From Acidianus brierleyi (GTDB taxonomy: Archaea; Thermoproteota; Thermoprotei_A; Sulfolobales; Sulfolobaceae): 64,000 nt of DNA. This document shows, in pieces, positions 51,651 to 60,751 of this stretch. Under the pieces are notes generated by a model. The model did not search any database. It was given only the letters and a program-made list of their open reading frames with translations, and was not told where the DNA came from. The stretch is taken from assembly GCF_003201835.2 (NCBI RefSeq), contig NZ_CP029289.2, positions 2,612,501 through 2,676,500 of the forward strand, written 5' to 3'. Each line of letters opens with the position of its first letter. Position 1 is the stretch's first letter. The translations under genes and the position numbers were made by a program.

Positions 51651-52866
51651 CGATATTATTAAGAGTCTTGAAGTTCTGAAGCATGATAATACTCTAAAAG
51701 TTCTTTTTTTAACTCAGCTATTACCAGTCAACCTTATACTTTATTACTTGCTAGTAGGTTATACTTATCTTTATTCTAGAAATTTAGTAGACATAGGAAT
51801 AATTACAGCTACATCAATAAGCGGTATTCCTTCTTTTCTACTGCCTTTCTCTTCTACAATAAATAACTTGGTAAAAAACTTAAAGAGGTACGACATTACG
51901 ATAATTTCAGCACAGGTTGTTACTCTAATATTTATTATTATCCTAGTGCTGACTAACTCTAGTTTCATTCCTCTTTACGGACTAGTTCAAGGAATCTTCA
52001 TTTCCTTATCTATACTTAGGGAGCCAGTCAACTTGTACTTATTAAAAAGCGTAAACCTAGATTTTAACAAGCTAAGAAAGATTGAGGGAATCTTAAGTTC
52101 TTTACGCCAAGTGAATCAGACTGTTATAGTCATAACAATAATTATGCTGGAGAATATATACGGACTAATAATTTTTGACGTAGGATTCGCAATAGTGTTA
52201 CTATTCATGTTAATTATCATTTTGCTTAAGCTGAGCTTACACTATCCTAAGGCAGAAAAATCCCTCACTTTCTTATTTATAGATCAGATCAAATCTCTAC
52301 AGAAGATAAACACTACTGTAAAACTCTTCCTTATGAGTGATTACGTACTCTATCCAATTATTACAGCTGTATCTCCAATAATTTTCTATTTATTAGGAGT
52401 TACAAATATGTACAATATTAGCTACTCTATTTATCTAGTTCTCCTCTCAATATCAATGATTTTAGCAACATATATTTCTAACGTATTGAGCTTTGATACT
52501 TTCGGTAACTATGTGTTGTTCTACAGAGTTACAATAGCTATGGTAATCGTTTTACTATCCTTAACAGTCTCTCTCTTTCCTGTATTCATGCTAGGAGTAT
52601 TTGCAATATTGGTACTGGAAAACTCTTCGTTTATTTATCTGAACTCTTTTCTAGTAACATCTATCGAAAAGGAGAAGATAAGAACTATAATACCTATTAT
52701 GGAGTTCATCTTCTCATTAGTATATTCAGTAGCAGTAATTGTAATTTCAGAAATAGGTGCTGAGATTGGAGGGTTAAGTGTTCTAAAATATGTAGGGATT
52801 ATTGGTGTAATAGTTTATGTAACATTGTTTTTTAAGACAAAGAATATTAGAGTAACTTTAAAATAG
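51628..52866 (+). CDS. MFS-type transporter, 12 transmembrane segments
   Basis: A 412-residue hydrophobic protein with about 12 helices and the central cytoplasmic loop (about 195-215, LSLHYPKAEKSL) expected of the major facilitator superfamily. The classic motif A is weak, so the subfamily and substrate are unclear. The start ATG 51628 overlaps the preceding coding remnant, so it was probably the second gene of a small operon that has since decayed. No regulator is adjacent. Confidence 0.7.
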   Translation: MKNMEKISDIIKSLEVLKHDNTLKVLFLTQLLPVNLILYYLLVGYTYLYSRNLVDIGIITATSISGIPSFLLPFSSTINNLVKNLKRYDITIISAQVVTLIFIIILVLTNSSFIPLYGLVQGIFISLSILREPVNLYLLKSVNLDFNKLRKIEGILSSLRQVNQTVIVITIIMLENIYGLIIFDVGFAIVLLFMLIIILLKLSLHYPKAEKSLTFLFIDQIKSLQKINTTVKLFLMSDYVLYPIITAVSPIIFYLLGVTNMYNISYSIYLVLLSISMILATYISNVLSFDTFGNYVLFYRVTIAMVIVLLSLTVSLFPVFMLGVFAILVLENSSFIYLNSFLVTSIEKEKIRTIIPIMEFIFSLVYSVAVIVISEIGAEIGGLSVLKYVGIIGVIVYVTLFFKTKNIRVTLK

Positions 52867-53188
52867 TCCTTAGTTTTGTGAAATAGAAAATTTGCCATAA
52901 ATTTGCAGATATAAAGGTACTATATTTACTTTCTTTCCCATATAATCTTTTAAGTAGTTTTTCTTTAATTTCTGATTTGTGACATTGTTCAGTTTTTATC
53001 AATATTGATAAACAAATTTTCAATTAGACATTAAATTTAGAATAGCGGTTTACGGGAATTTATCAAGAGTGCTTAACATGAGGGTATCACAAATACAAAT
53101 AGATCGGATATATTTGAGATAATTATGATTTTTACCAAGATTTGATAAGTAATTTTTCCAATAACATCGTTAGTATTTCCATAATGCT

Positions 53189-53231
53189 CTTATTCATTTA
53201 AATAGTGTAAGATAAGAAATACAAAAACTTT
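53189..53231 (+). repeat. Dispersed non-coding repeat, copy 2
   Basis: The stretch starting CTTATTCATTTAAATAGTGT and ending CAAAAACTTT matches copy 1 (50955-51003) apart from substitutions and a 5-6 base gap. It is framed by TTAGTATTTCC (53170-53180) and GGAAATATTAG (53232-53242), which are imperfect inverted copies of each other, so the unit may be a small mobile or structured element. The rest of 52867-53272 is AT-rich and non-coding. Confidence 0.5.
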
Positions 53232-53272
53232 GGAAATATTAGTGAAAATCGCTATAGGAGTTCACTTATTTT

Positions 53273-53707
53273 TCAAGTCCATCCGTACTCACTATATATT
53301 TGTCCTTTCTTAAGACCTAGTTCTATTGCTTGCTTAACATAAGGTACTACATTATAGGGTAATTCTGAGAGCCTAACCCATTCTAATGCTCCCGCCTTGT
53401 TTGGCTCCATAATCACTGGTTCTCCCTTCCATTTATTTGCCTTAAAGAAAAAATCTACTCTTTCCTGATTTTCGAATCTATGCATTACATGAACTAGAAC
53501 TAAGTCCTTTGAGTCTAACAATATTCCAGATTCTTCCTTAGCTTCTCTCATCATAGCATTTGTAGCAGACTCTTTAGCTTCTACGTGTCCTGCTATAACG
53601 CTCCAACAACCGTCTCTGTAACCAGTATTCTTCCTAAGTTGTAAGAGTATTTCATCATCTCTTAAAAGAAAGAGATGAACAGAAAGAATTTGAGGATATC
53701 TGGCCAT
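53273..53707 (-). CDS. Nudix hydrolase
   Basis: A 144-residue Nudix protein. The complete Nudix box G-x5-E-x7-RE-x2-EE-x-G is present from GHVEAKESATNA through MMREAKEESGI (about residues 40-62). The N-terminal YPQILSVHLFLLRDDEILL and the overall size fit small MutT/ADP-ribose or nucleoside-diphosphate-derivative hydrolases; the exact nucleotide is not predictable. The Glu residues bind Mg2+. It is a single-gene unit. Confidence 0.93.
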   Translation of the reverse strand: MARYPQILSVHLFLLRDDEILLQLRKNTGYRDGCWSVIAGHVEAKESATNAMMREAKEESGILLDSKDLVLVHVMHRFENQERVDFFFKANKWKGEPVIMEPNKAGALEWVRLSELPYNVVPYVKQAIELGLKKGQIYSEYGWT

Positions 53708-53941
53708 AATTTAAGTGAAAGAAAAGAAGTAAAAAAGTTTCATATTCTCAAAATTGAATAACTTTTTACAAATATCTGTAATTAACTTAATACGATCCTA
53801 TGATTTTCCCAATTATGATCTGTTTTTGTATTATACAAAATATATAATAATGTTCACAAAGAAAAGTTGTTTGTTCTAATTGTCATGAATAATCCTAAAA
53901 CAGACAGTATAATTCCTATAAGGTAAGTTATAAGTCATTCA

Positions 53942-54123
53942 AGTGCATCGATAAACGATATAGATGCACTCCCATTATCTAGTAGCTTCACTTTCAGTCA
54001 TTGATGCATGGATGATTATCAATGATTATGGAAAATAACGATAACGCTAGTATTTACTGAAAGTTCTTAGACTAGAATTTAACGGTAAATCCTTAAGATA
54101 AAAGCTATAGACTTTCTGAAAGT
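53942..54123. other. Structured intergenic region with several inverted repeats
   Basis: The 451-bp region 53708-54158 has no gene but contains three inverted repeats: AGTGCATC/GATGCACT (53942-53949 with 53963-53970), ACTTTCAGT/ACTGAAAGT (53990-53998 with 54056-54064) and CTTTC-T-GAAAG (54112-54122), whose right arm repeats part of the second pair. This density is unusual for the window and could mark a small RNA, a regulatory RNA element or remnants of a mobile element end. Confidence 0.4.
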
Positions 54124-54158
54124 ACTAGCGAACGACAAATCTTGCCTTTCATTATTGA

Positions 54159-54914
54159 TTATAAGATTCCAAGTAATGATTCTCCAGAATCTATTACTAT
54201 TACCTGGCCTGTAATAGTAGGTATTTTTAGAATAGTCGCAATAATTTCGGCTATTTCATCAGGCTCAACTATTCTTCCTAATAGAGTTTTCTCTTTGGAG
54301 AAATCTTCCTCACTTCTTTTATAAATATTGAGTAGACTATCTCCCATTTTGGTTTTTACTACTCCTGGCGCAATGGCATTAACTCTAACGGGAGAAAGTT
54401 CCACTGCCATGGATCTTGTTAAGGATATTATACCTGCTTTTGCTGCACCGTATATTGAAAGACCCCTTGCTGGTATCAAACCTGCTATTGAAGAGATATT
54501 AATTATGCTTCCTTCTTTATCCAACTCTTTCCCTATCTCTTGAGAGCAGAATATAACTGATTTTAATGTTACATCTAATTGCTTTTCTATCATCTTATCG
54601 TCTGCTTCAATAAAATAGGAATATAATCCTAGACCCGCATTATTTATCAAAATATCTATTTTTCCAAATTTTTTAATCGTATCTTCCTTTAGTTTTCTAC
54701 AACCTTCTCTGGTAGATACGTCTGCAATAGAGATTTCTCCTTCTCCCCCAGTTTTTTCAATAAGCTCTAATGTTTCCTTAGCTTCCTCCACTCCCTTTTT
54801 TGCATTTACCATAACTTTAACGCCTTCTTTAGCTAACCTTATAGCTACACTTCTACCTATCCCTCTTCCAGATCCAGTTACGATAGCTACTTTACCAGAT
54901 AGATCTAGAATCAT
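54159..54914 (-). CDS. Short-chain dehydrogenase/reductase (FabG-like)
   Basis: A 251-residue SDR. Cofactor motif TGSGRGIG (residues 13-20), NNAG at 91-94, catalytic S141/S142, Y155 and K159 (YGAAK), and PGVVKTKM after the active site. NAD(P)-dependent reduction or oxidation of a keto/hydroxy compound; a 3-oxoacyl or sugar/alcohol substrate is possible. It forms, with the divergent AKR gene and the MaoC and hydrolase genes beyond it, a small catabolic-looking neighbourhood. The ATG at 54914 is the start. Confidence 0.93.
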   Translation of the reverse strand: MILDLSGKVAIVTGSGRGIGRSVAIRLAKEGVKVMVNAKKGVEEAKETLELIEKTGGEGEISIADVSTREGCRKLKEDTIKKFGKIDILINNAGLGLYSYFIEADDKMIEKQLDVTLKSVIFCSQEIGKELDKEGSIINISSIAGLIPARGLSIYGAAKAGIISLTRSMAVELSPVRVNAIAPGVVKTKMGDSLLNIYKRSEEDFSKEKTLLGRIVEPDEIAEIIATILKIPTITGQVIVIDSGESLLGIL

Positions 54915-55034
54915 ATTAAACTCTCATTCAACAACAATATATTCTTTATTGAATTTCTAGTTTTTATTCATTCTTGGAGATGTATTCTAACTTTAGATAA
55001 TCTCAGTTAAATGTTTAAAAAATAACCTTACTTT

Positions 55035-55871
55035 ATGGAGTTTAGAGATTTCGGAAAAACAGGAGTAAAAGTATCAGTAATAGGTATGGGAACATATTAC
55101 GATCCTCAATGGATAGTCCTTTCAAGAATTGGGATAACTCCTTCCAAGGAAAGAAGGATACAAGCATTAAGAACCGGATTGGAAGGTGGTATAAATTTTA
55201 TAGATACTGCTGAGCTTTATAATACTGAAGATTTAGTTGCAGAAGCAATAAAGGATTACGATAGGGAAAAGTTGTTTATAGCGACTAAAGTTTGGCCTTC
55301 ACATCTAAAATATAATTCACTGATTAAGGCTTCAAAAAATAGCCTAAAGAGACTGAAGACAAAATATATAGATCTTTATCAAATACATTTTCCTTCAAGA
55401 ACAGTGCCTATAGAGGAATCAATGAGAGCTATGGAGAAACTAGTGGATGATGGCATAATTAGATTTATAGGAGTTAGTAATTTTAACTTGGAACAATTGA
55501 AAAAGGCACAGAATTCTCTTAAAAAATACGAAATATCGTCCATTCAAATGCCTTATAGTTTAGTTGATAGAAGAATAGAGAATGACATAATACCATATGC
55601 TAAAGAAAACAAAATCGCCGTTATATGTTATTATCCTCTTGGTCATGGAAGGTTAGCAAAACAGTTCCCTTCCGATGCAGTAGATCTAATAAGAAAGAAT
55701 CACGGCGAAAGAACTTTTGCTCAAATAGCGCTAAATTGGATAATAAGTAAGCATGATAATACTTTTCCAATACCAAGGGCATCAAATCCCGTTCATGTAA
55801 AAGAAAATTTAGACGCAGTAGGATGGAGACTTTCTCCAGAGGAGATTGAAAATCTTGAGAAATATTTCTAA
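55035..55871 (+). CDS. Aldo/keto reductase
   Basis: A 278-residue AKR with the catalytic tetrad D57 (NFIDTAE), Y62, K85 (FIATKVWP) and H118 (LYQIHFP). It reduces aldehydes or ketones with NADPH as a TIM-barrel monomer. It is divergent from the SDR gene (120 bp promoter region) and convergent with the MaoC-like gene, with a four-base overlap of the ends. The length is on the short side but complete; the N-terminal KTGVKVSVIGMGT is standard. Confidence 0.93.
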   Translation: MEFRDFGKTGVKVSVIGMGTYYDPQWIVLSRIGITPSKERRIQALRTGLEGGINFIDTAELYNTEDLVAEAIKDYDREKLFIATKVWPSHLKYNSLIKASKNSLKRLKTKYIDLYQIHFPSRTVPIEESMRAMEKLVDDGIIRFIGVSNFNLEQLKKAQNSLKKYEISSIQMPYSLVDRRIENDIIPYAKENKIAVICYYPLGHGRLAKQFPSDAVDLIRKNHGERTFAQIALNWIISKHDNTFPIPRASNPVHVKENLDAVGWRLSPEEIENLEKYF

Positions 55872-56410
55872 GTCTTTTTAGGAACCATAAAGGCTCTATC
55901 AAATTCTATAACCTTCTCCCCTTTTTGATTGTATCCTTCAGTTCTAATTTTTATGATACCGTATTGTGGCATGCTTTTTGATTCTCTAACTTCTATTACC
56001 TCTGCCTCGGAGTAGAGAGTATCTCCAGGGAAAACCGGATGCACAAATTTAACATTATCTATGCCTAACATGAATCCCATGCTACTTGTGTATTCTATGA
56101 GAAGACCTGCAGCTATTGCTAAAGTTAAGAAACCATTAACTACCAATTTTCCTTCAAATGGCTTTTCAGAATAAAATTTCTCCACATAATCTTTATTAAA
56201 ATGAATTTGATTGTTATTATTTGTTAATAGAGTAAACCATATATTATCGACGTCTGTTATTGTTCTTCCTATTTTACTCTTAAATTTCATACCTACTTTA
56301 AAATCGTCAAAAAACGGTCCTGAAGGTGGTGGATCATTTTTCTTTTCTGGATTTGTTTTTTCTATATTTTCTAAGAGTTCTGTCCAAGCTAAAAAGCATT
56401 CTAGGCTCAT
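55868..56410 (-). CDS. MaoC-like hydratase (enoyl-CoA hydratase-type hotdog protein)
   Basis: A 180-residue hotdog-fold protein. The hydratase signature appears as NNQIHFNKDYVEKF (the usual form is D-x-N-x-x-H), with ITDVDNIWF before it, and KPFEGKLVVNGFLTLAIAAGLL after it. The catalytic Asp is replaced by Asn/Gln residues, so activity is uncertain. ATG 56410 is chosen because AGGTGG precedes it and it overlaps the hydrolase stop (ATGA); the upstream GTG 56419 is less likely. It is cotranscribed with the dienelactone-hydrolase-like gene. Confidence 0.82.
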   Translation of the reverse strand: MSLECFLAWTELLENIEKTNPEKKNDPPPSGPFFDDFKVGMKFKSKIGRTITDVDNIWFTLLTNNNNQIHFNKDYVEKFYSEKPFEGKLVVNGFLTLAIAAGLLIEYTSSMGFMLGIDNVKFVHPVFPGDTLYSEAEVIEVRESKSMPQYGIIKIRTEGYNQKGEKVIEFDRAFMVPKKT

Positions 56411-57183
56411 GAAAGCCACCTGGAGAAGAATCTAATTGTCCTATTCCACGCATCTTCAGCAGCGTCTTTATTATAAACTGGACCCCTGTCATTAAAGAAA
56501 GCGTGTTGTGTTCCCGGATAAATCTTGAGTTCCAGGTCTTTCTTATATTCTATTATTGCCTTTAATAGATCCGGTAAACCTGAGTCGATGTTTCTATCCT
56601 CTCCTGCATAGATACCTAGTATTGGACCCTTTATTTTTGAAATTTTCTCTAAGGGATTGGGATTTGCTCCGTAAAATACTGTAACCGCATCTAATTCTAC
56701 TTCCGTAGCTAACTCAAAAGCTAATCCTCCGCCCATACAGAATCCTATTGCTCCTATCTTCTTGTTTAATGTATTTTTTAGATTTGAATATACTGAAACT
56801 AAATCTTTTATCATCTGTTTCATAGTATTTTCTCTATTCATTACTAAAACGTCTATAATCTTTTTTTGAACGTCTGTAGAACTCTCATATACTTTTTGAA
56901 TGTATATTTCGTCTCCCCTCTTTTCTGCAGGAATTGACCAGAATTTCGTCATTGTACTTTTAATATTTTCTTCATTCATAAAATCCTGGGAATAAAGATG
57001 TGGAGCTACAACATAATAGCCTTCTTTAGCAAATCTATTAACTATATCTTTTATGTTGTCATTTAATCCCCATATTTCATGAATAACTATTATACCTGCT
57101 TTGGGATTTTCTGGGCTAGCTACATATTCCTTAATTTCTCTATCTCCCCTTATTGCTACTTCTGAAGAAGTTATCTGTGACAT
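56407..57183 (-). CDS. Dienelactone hydrolase-family alpha/beta hydrolase
   Basis: A 258-residue enzyme with the DLH triad: nucleophile C149 in GFCMGGG, D196 (AGEDRN) and H227 (GTQHAF), plus E36 (IHEIWGLN), which assists Cys activation in DLH. These enzymes open dienelactones in halo-aromatic breakdown, and archaeal members may act on other carboxylic esters. It precedes the MaoC-like gene with a four-base overlap. Its presence, with the degradation island 10-25 kb away, fits an aromatic or aliphatic catabolic role. Confidence 0.9.
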   Translation of the reverse strand: MSQITSSEVAIRGDREIKEYVASPENPKAGIIVIHEIWGLNDNIKDIVNRFAKEGYYVVAPHLYSQDFMNEENIKSTMTKFWSIPAEKRGDEIYIQKVYESSTDVQKKIIDVLVMNRENTMKQMIKDLVSVYSNLKNTLNKKIGAIGFCMGGGLAFELATEVELDAVTVFYGANPNPLEKISKIKGPILGIYAGEDRNIDSGLPDLLKAIIEYKKDLELKIYPGTQHAFFNDRGPVYNKDAAEDAWNRTIRFFSRWLS

Positions 57184-57317
57184 ATGAGACTTTTATTCTA
57201 ATTTTTTTTAAACTTATCTACAATTTGTGAATATAAGTAAATATTTTTTATTTTTATTATTTTAGGAAAATACATATAATAAAAACTTAATAACCTAGAG
57301 ACGCTTTATATAATATT

Positions 57318-57866
57318 ATGACAGTTATGCAAGTGGATGATAGACATATTCCCCCTTTTATATTGTCAATGCCCATTAGGAAACTCTTTGAAAACCCTTA
57401 CAGAACTTTAAGTCCTTTTGTGAAAAAAGGAATGACAGTTTTGGATCATGGTTGCGGTCCGGGGTTCTACACTATTCCTTTAGCATATTTAGTAGGTGAA
57501 AAAGGTATGGTTTATGCTGTAGATTCTGATAGAAAGTCAATTCAAGCTTTAGAAGATAAGTTAAAAAAGAAGGGTATAAAAAACGTTGAGACTTTTTTAT
57601 CGAGAGATTTAAGCTTTATTCCTTCTTCATCTATAGATTTTTTACTTTCTAAGGACGTTCTTTGTTGCACTGTACTACATAAGGAATTGGCTAAGGAAAT
57701 AGAAAGAGTTCTTAAGCCTGGAGGTAGAGCTTTAGTAACGATAAGAAGAGGTAGGGGAAAGGATCCTAGAGGTATTTCAGCAGAAGAATTTTTCTCATTA
57801 TTTGAGTATATAGAAAAAAGAGGGGTTTCTAGATTTAGTGCATGGGTTGTATTAAACAAGCGTTAG
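57318..57866 (+). CDS. SAM-dependent methyltransferase (class I)
   Basis: A 182-residue Rossmann-fold methyltransferase: motif I VLDHGCGPGFYTIPLAY (near residue 40), acidic motif II AVDSDRKSI, and motif post-I with FLLSKDVL, RVLKPGGRALVTIRRG. The substrate is not deducible. The N-terminal cap is short (FENPYRTLSPFVKKGMT), typical of small-molecule or arsenite/tocopherol-type Methyltransf_11 members. It is convergent with the MFS exporter gene, with a four-base overlap of the ends. Confidence 0.88.
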   Translation: MTVMQVDDRHIPPFILSMPIRKLFENPYRTLSPFVKKGMTVLDHGCGPGFYTIPLAYLVGEKGMVYAVDSDRKSIQALEDKLKKKGIKNVETFLSRDLSFIPSSSIDFLLSKDVLCCTVLHKELAKEIERVLKPGGRALVTIRRGRGKDPRGISAEEFFSLFEYIEKRGVSRFSAWVVLNKR

Positions 57867-59281
57867 ATTTCTATTGTATTTGCTCTAACTTCTTTTCCTC
57901 TTATTGCTGAAAGTATTGCTGCAACTGCTAAAATTCCTATAGATACGAGGAAAGCTGCGTGCAAGCCTATAAGGAACTTAGATGCTACTCCTCCAATTAG
58001 ATTGGAAGTTCCTAAGAATACCTCAAAAGCTACATATCTAGGTACGGCTAATGAGGCTACGGTTATCGTTATTACGTAACTTAGAAGTATTCCAGTATTT
58101 CCCAGGGTTCTTAGAATCCCTGAAATTCCTCCGTATAGTTTTTTAGGAGTGTTTGCCATAACTGCACTATTATTAGCTGGGAAAAACAACGATGAGCCTA
58201 AACCTCCCACTACGGAAATCAAGATAATGTCAATATAAGGCGTTACTAAGGTGAGTTGAGTCGCATAATACGCAGCTACTATGGCCATTAGACCTATTCC
58301 GAGCGTTGCTGGAATCCTAGCCCCTATCTTATCTGAAAGCCTTCCAGCAAAAGGTCCTACCATGCTCGCCAATATATATCCCGGTATTAGCAATAATGAC
58401 GCATTAAATGGAGTAAGACCTCTTATTCCTTGTAAATACATTATGAGTAAAAAAGCAGTAGCTAAATATCCGGTACTTTGGAAAAATGATGCTAATAAAG
58501 ACGAGGTTAAAACTCTATTTCTGAATACCTTTAGATCTATTAAAGGAAACTTAGTTTTTCTTTCTATAAGAACAAATGGAACAAGTAATAGAATCCCTAT
58601 TATTATCATGAGTTCGTTCTTAAGAACCACTCCTTCTCCTGCTATATCAGCGCTTCCATAAGTTATTAGGGATAAAGAAGTTCCAAATAAGACTAATCCT
58701 GGAATGTCAACTTTGCTTTTAATTTTATTGACGTCTTTAACTACTCTTAGTCCTACTATTGCTGCAATTATACCAATAGGAACATTTATGTAAAATATGT
58801 ATCTCCATCCTATGAAAGTAGTTATTATTCCTCCTAAAACTATTCCTAAAATTGCTCCAACGTTCCATCCGATGGACGTGAAACCAAATGCCCTTCCTCT
58901 TACGTTAGGAGGGAAATAGTCAGAAACTATGGCACCGCTATTTGCTTGCATCATTGAAGCTCCTACGGCTTGAATTCCTCTTGAGCCTATAAGGAAATAG
59001 GCTGTTGGTGAAGCTCCACACAATGCCGATCCTATTGTAAATACTATGAAACCTAGATTGTAAATTTTAGCTCTACCGTAAGAGTCTCCTAATCTACCTA
59101 ACTGTGTAGTTAACACAGCTATTTCCAGAAGGTAAATCAGAATAATCCATATCATTGTAAATAAATTTGAATGAAGACTCTGTACTATTGTAGGCAAAGC
59201 TAATATGACAATTGTAGAATCTACGGCTCCCATTAATACACCCAGAACAACCACAGTTAGAACTAAGGATCTCTTATCCAT
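57863..59281 (-). CDS. MFS drug exporter, DHA2 (14-TM) family, second copy
   Basis: A 472-residue exporter with 13-14 predicted helices: motif A variant GRLGDSYGRAKIYN after helix 2, QANSGAIVSDYFPPNVRGRAFG after helix 4, and GGIITTFIGWRYIFYINVPIG. It lacks the long C-terminal loop of the first exporter (27738-29420), so it is a distinct paralogue. It is divergent from the padR-ABC efflux operon and shares its 88-bp promoter region, so it may be co-controlled by PadR. Confidence 0.9.
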   Translation of the reverse strand: MDKRSLVLTVVVLGVLMGAVDSTIVILALPTIVQSLHSNLFTMIWIILIYLLEIAVLTTQLGRLGDSYGRAKIYNLGFIVFTIGSALCGASPTAYFLIGSRGIQAVGASMMQANSGAIVSDYFPPNVRGRAFGFTSIGWNVGAILGIVLGGIITTFIGWRYIFYINVPIGIIAAIVGLRVVKDVNKIKSKVDIPGLVLFGTSLSLITYGSADIAGEGVVLKNELMIIIGILLLVPFVLIERKTKFPLIDLKVFRNRVLTSSLLASFFQSTGYLATAFLLIMYLQGIRGLTPFNASLLLIPGYILASMVGPFAGRLSDKIGARIPATLGIGLMAIVAAYYATQLTLVTPYIDIILISVVGGLGSSLFFPANNSAVMANTPKKLYGGISGILRTLGNTGILLSYVITITVASLAVPRYVAFEVFLGTSNLIGGVASKFLIGLHAAFLVSIGILAVAAILSAIRGKEVRANTIEI

Positions 59282-59353
59282 ATCCTTCTATTTTATAAAC
59301 TCTAACTTAAATGTTTTTAATCAAAAAAATATAGATAGTTTTATATTTCTTAC

Positions 59354-59367
59354 TATCGAAATCGATA
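59354..59367. promoter_or_regulatory. Palindrome in the padR/MFS divergent promoter
   Basis: TATCGA (59354-59359) and TCGATA (59362-59367) flank AA. It lies just before the padR ATG at 59370 and after the TATA-like TTTTATATT (about 59339), so it covers the transcription start. A repressor bound here would block padR and could affect the divergent exporter. Confidence 0.5.
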
Positions 59368-59369
59368 TT

Positions 59370-59762
59370 ATGATGAGCTACCAAAAAGGTAGGTTAAAAT
59401 TCCTTGTTCTCTGGCTTCTCAGTCAATCCCCAAAAAGGGGAATTGATATAATTGACGATATATCGAAAATGACGTGGGGTTGGTGGAAACCATCGCCCGG
59501 CTCAATATATCCTTTATTATCAACTTTGGAGAAGGATGGAGAAATAACAAGAAAAGAGAATGGAATTTATGAAATTACACAAAAAGGTATAGAGGAAATA
59601 AGTGATTTTCTTCCACCAAGATATAAGGGTAGTGTAGAAACTGGAGTAGAAGAATTAGAAAGCTTAATGGACTTCTTTGAAGATATGGGAAAGGATAACT
59701 TACTACCGTATAAAAATAGGCTAATCAAGGCAAAGGATAGGTTAGAGAGGCTGATAGAATGA
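59370..59762 (+). CDS. PadR-family transcriptional repressor
   Basis: A 130-residue PadR-like winged-helix protein: GRLKFLVLWLLSQSPKRGIDI, SPGSIYPLLSTLEKDGEI (recognition helix and wing) and a C-terminal helical dimerisation arm. The reading frame extends upstream, but that part overlaps the exporter gene and its promoter; ATG 59370 (or 59373) is about 28 bp after the TATA box, so a leaderless transcript fits. It overlaps the ABC ATPase gene by four bases, so it is the first gene of an efflux operon that it probably represses until a toxic compound binds. Confidence 0.88.
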   Translation: MMSYQKGRLKFLVLWLLSQSPKRGIDIIDDISKMTWGWWKPSPGSIYPLLSTLEKDGEITRKENGIYEITQKGIEEISDFLPPRYKGSVETGVEELESLMDFFEDMGKDNLLPYKNRLIKAKDRLERLIE

Positions 59763-60751
59763 GCGAAATTAAAGCAATAAATTTAACTAAAAAATTTGGA
59801 AATTTTACAGCAGTAGATCATATAAACTTTGATGTAGAAAAAGGAGAAATATTCGGATTTCTGGGCCCGAACGGAGCTGGAAAAAGCACAACAATAAAAA
59901 TGTTAACAACAGTCTTAAAGCCTACTGAGGGAACGGCTATTGTTAACGGTTATGATATAATTAAAAATCCTTCTTTAGTAAGGCAATCCATAGGTGTCGT
60001 ACCCCAAGAATATACTGCTGACGAAGATCTAACAGGGTGGGATAACATGATGTTTATGGCTGGAGTTTACGGCATACCTAACAGTGTTGCAAAAGAAAAA
60101 GCTGAAGAACTTCTTAAAATGGTAGAATTAACTCAAGCTGCAAAAAGAAAAGTTTCCAGTTATTCCGGTGGAATGAGAAGAAGATTAGAAATTGCTATGT
60201 CATTAATAAGCAGGCCTGCAGTACTTTTCCTGGATGAACCTACACTAGGCTTAGATGCTCAAACTAGAAACGCTATATGGACGTATGTTATGAAATTAAA
60301 GAAAGAATTTGACATGACTATCTTTGTAACTACTCATTACCTTGAAGAAGCCGATATGTATTGTGATAGAATTGCTATAATAGATAGAGGAAAGATAATA
60401 AAGATTGGAAGTCCTAAAGAACTTAAGGAGAGTATTGGAGGAGATATGGTTACAGTAGAGGTCAATGATATTGAAAAAGCAATTAAAACGCTCTCAGAAA
60501 TAGACGGTATCCTGGAAATTAAAAATAGGGATTCACAAATAAGGATGAAGGTGAAAAACGGAGAGGAGATTGCTCCAAAAATAATGGAAACTTTAGTAAA
60601 GAATAATATAAAGGTTATTAGATTATCTATTTCCCAACCTACTATGGACGAAGTTTATATGGAATATACTGGAAAGAGCCTGAGAGACGAACAATCTAGT
60701 TCAGAAGAGGCTTTTGGATTAATGAGAACCATGAGGAGGGCGAGATCATGA
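59759..60751 (+). CDS. ABC transporter ATPase (DrrA/multidrug efflux type)
   Basis: A 330-residue ATPase: Walker A GPNGAGKST near residue 40, Q-loop VVPQEYT, signature SGGMRRR near 140, Walker B LFLDEPTLGLD, and His switch TTHYLEE. The C-terminal 90 residues form the DrrA-type accessory domain. With the next gene's permease it should drive export of a drug-like or lipid-like compound. It overlaps padR and the permease gene by four bases each. Confidence 0.95.
   Translation: MSEIKAINLTKKFGNFTAVDHINFDVEKGEIFGFLGPNGAGKSTTIKMLTTVLKPTEGTAIVNGYDIIKNPSLVRQSIGVVPQEYTADEDLTGWDNMMFMAGVYGIPNSVAKEKAEELLKMVELTQAAKRKVSSYSGGMRRRLEIAMSLISRPAVLFLDEPTLGLDAQTRNAIWTYVMKLKKEFDMTIFVTTHYLEEADMYCDRIAIIDRGKIIKIGSPKELKESIGGDMVTVEVNDIEKAIKTLSEIDGILEIKNRDSQIRMKVKNGEEIAPKIMETLVKNNIKVIRLSISQPTMDEVYMEYTGKSLRDEQSSSEEAFGLMRTMRRARS

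Noticed and set aside
54001..54064. C/D-box sRNA
   Set aside because: A CTGA box is present but the C box is imperfect (ATGATTA in place of RTGATGA) and no C'/D' pair is convincing; kept only as part of the structured intergenic region.
59205..59369. N-terminal extension of the PadR gene up to the upstream ATG
   Set aside because: It overlaps the divergent exporter gene and its promoter, and the TATA box points to a start at 59370.
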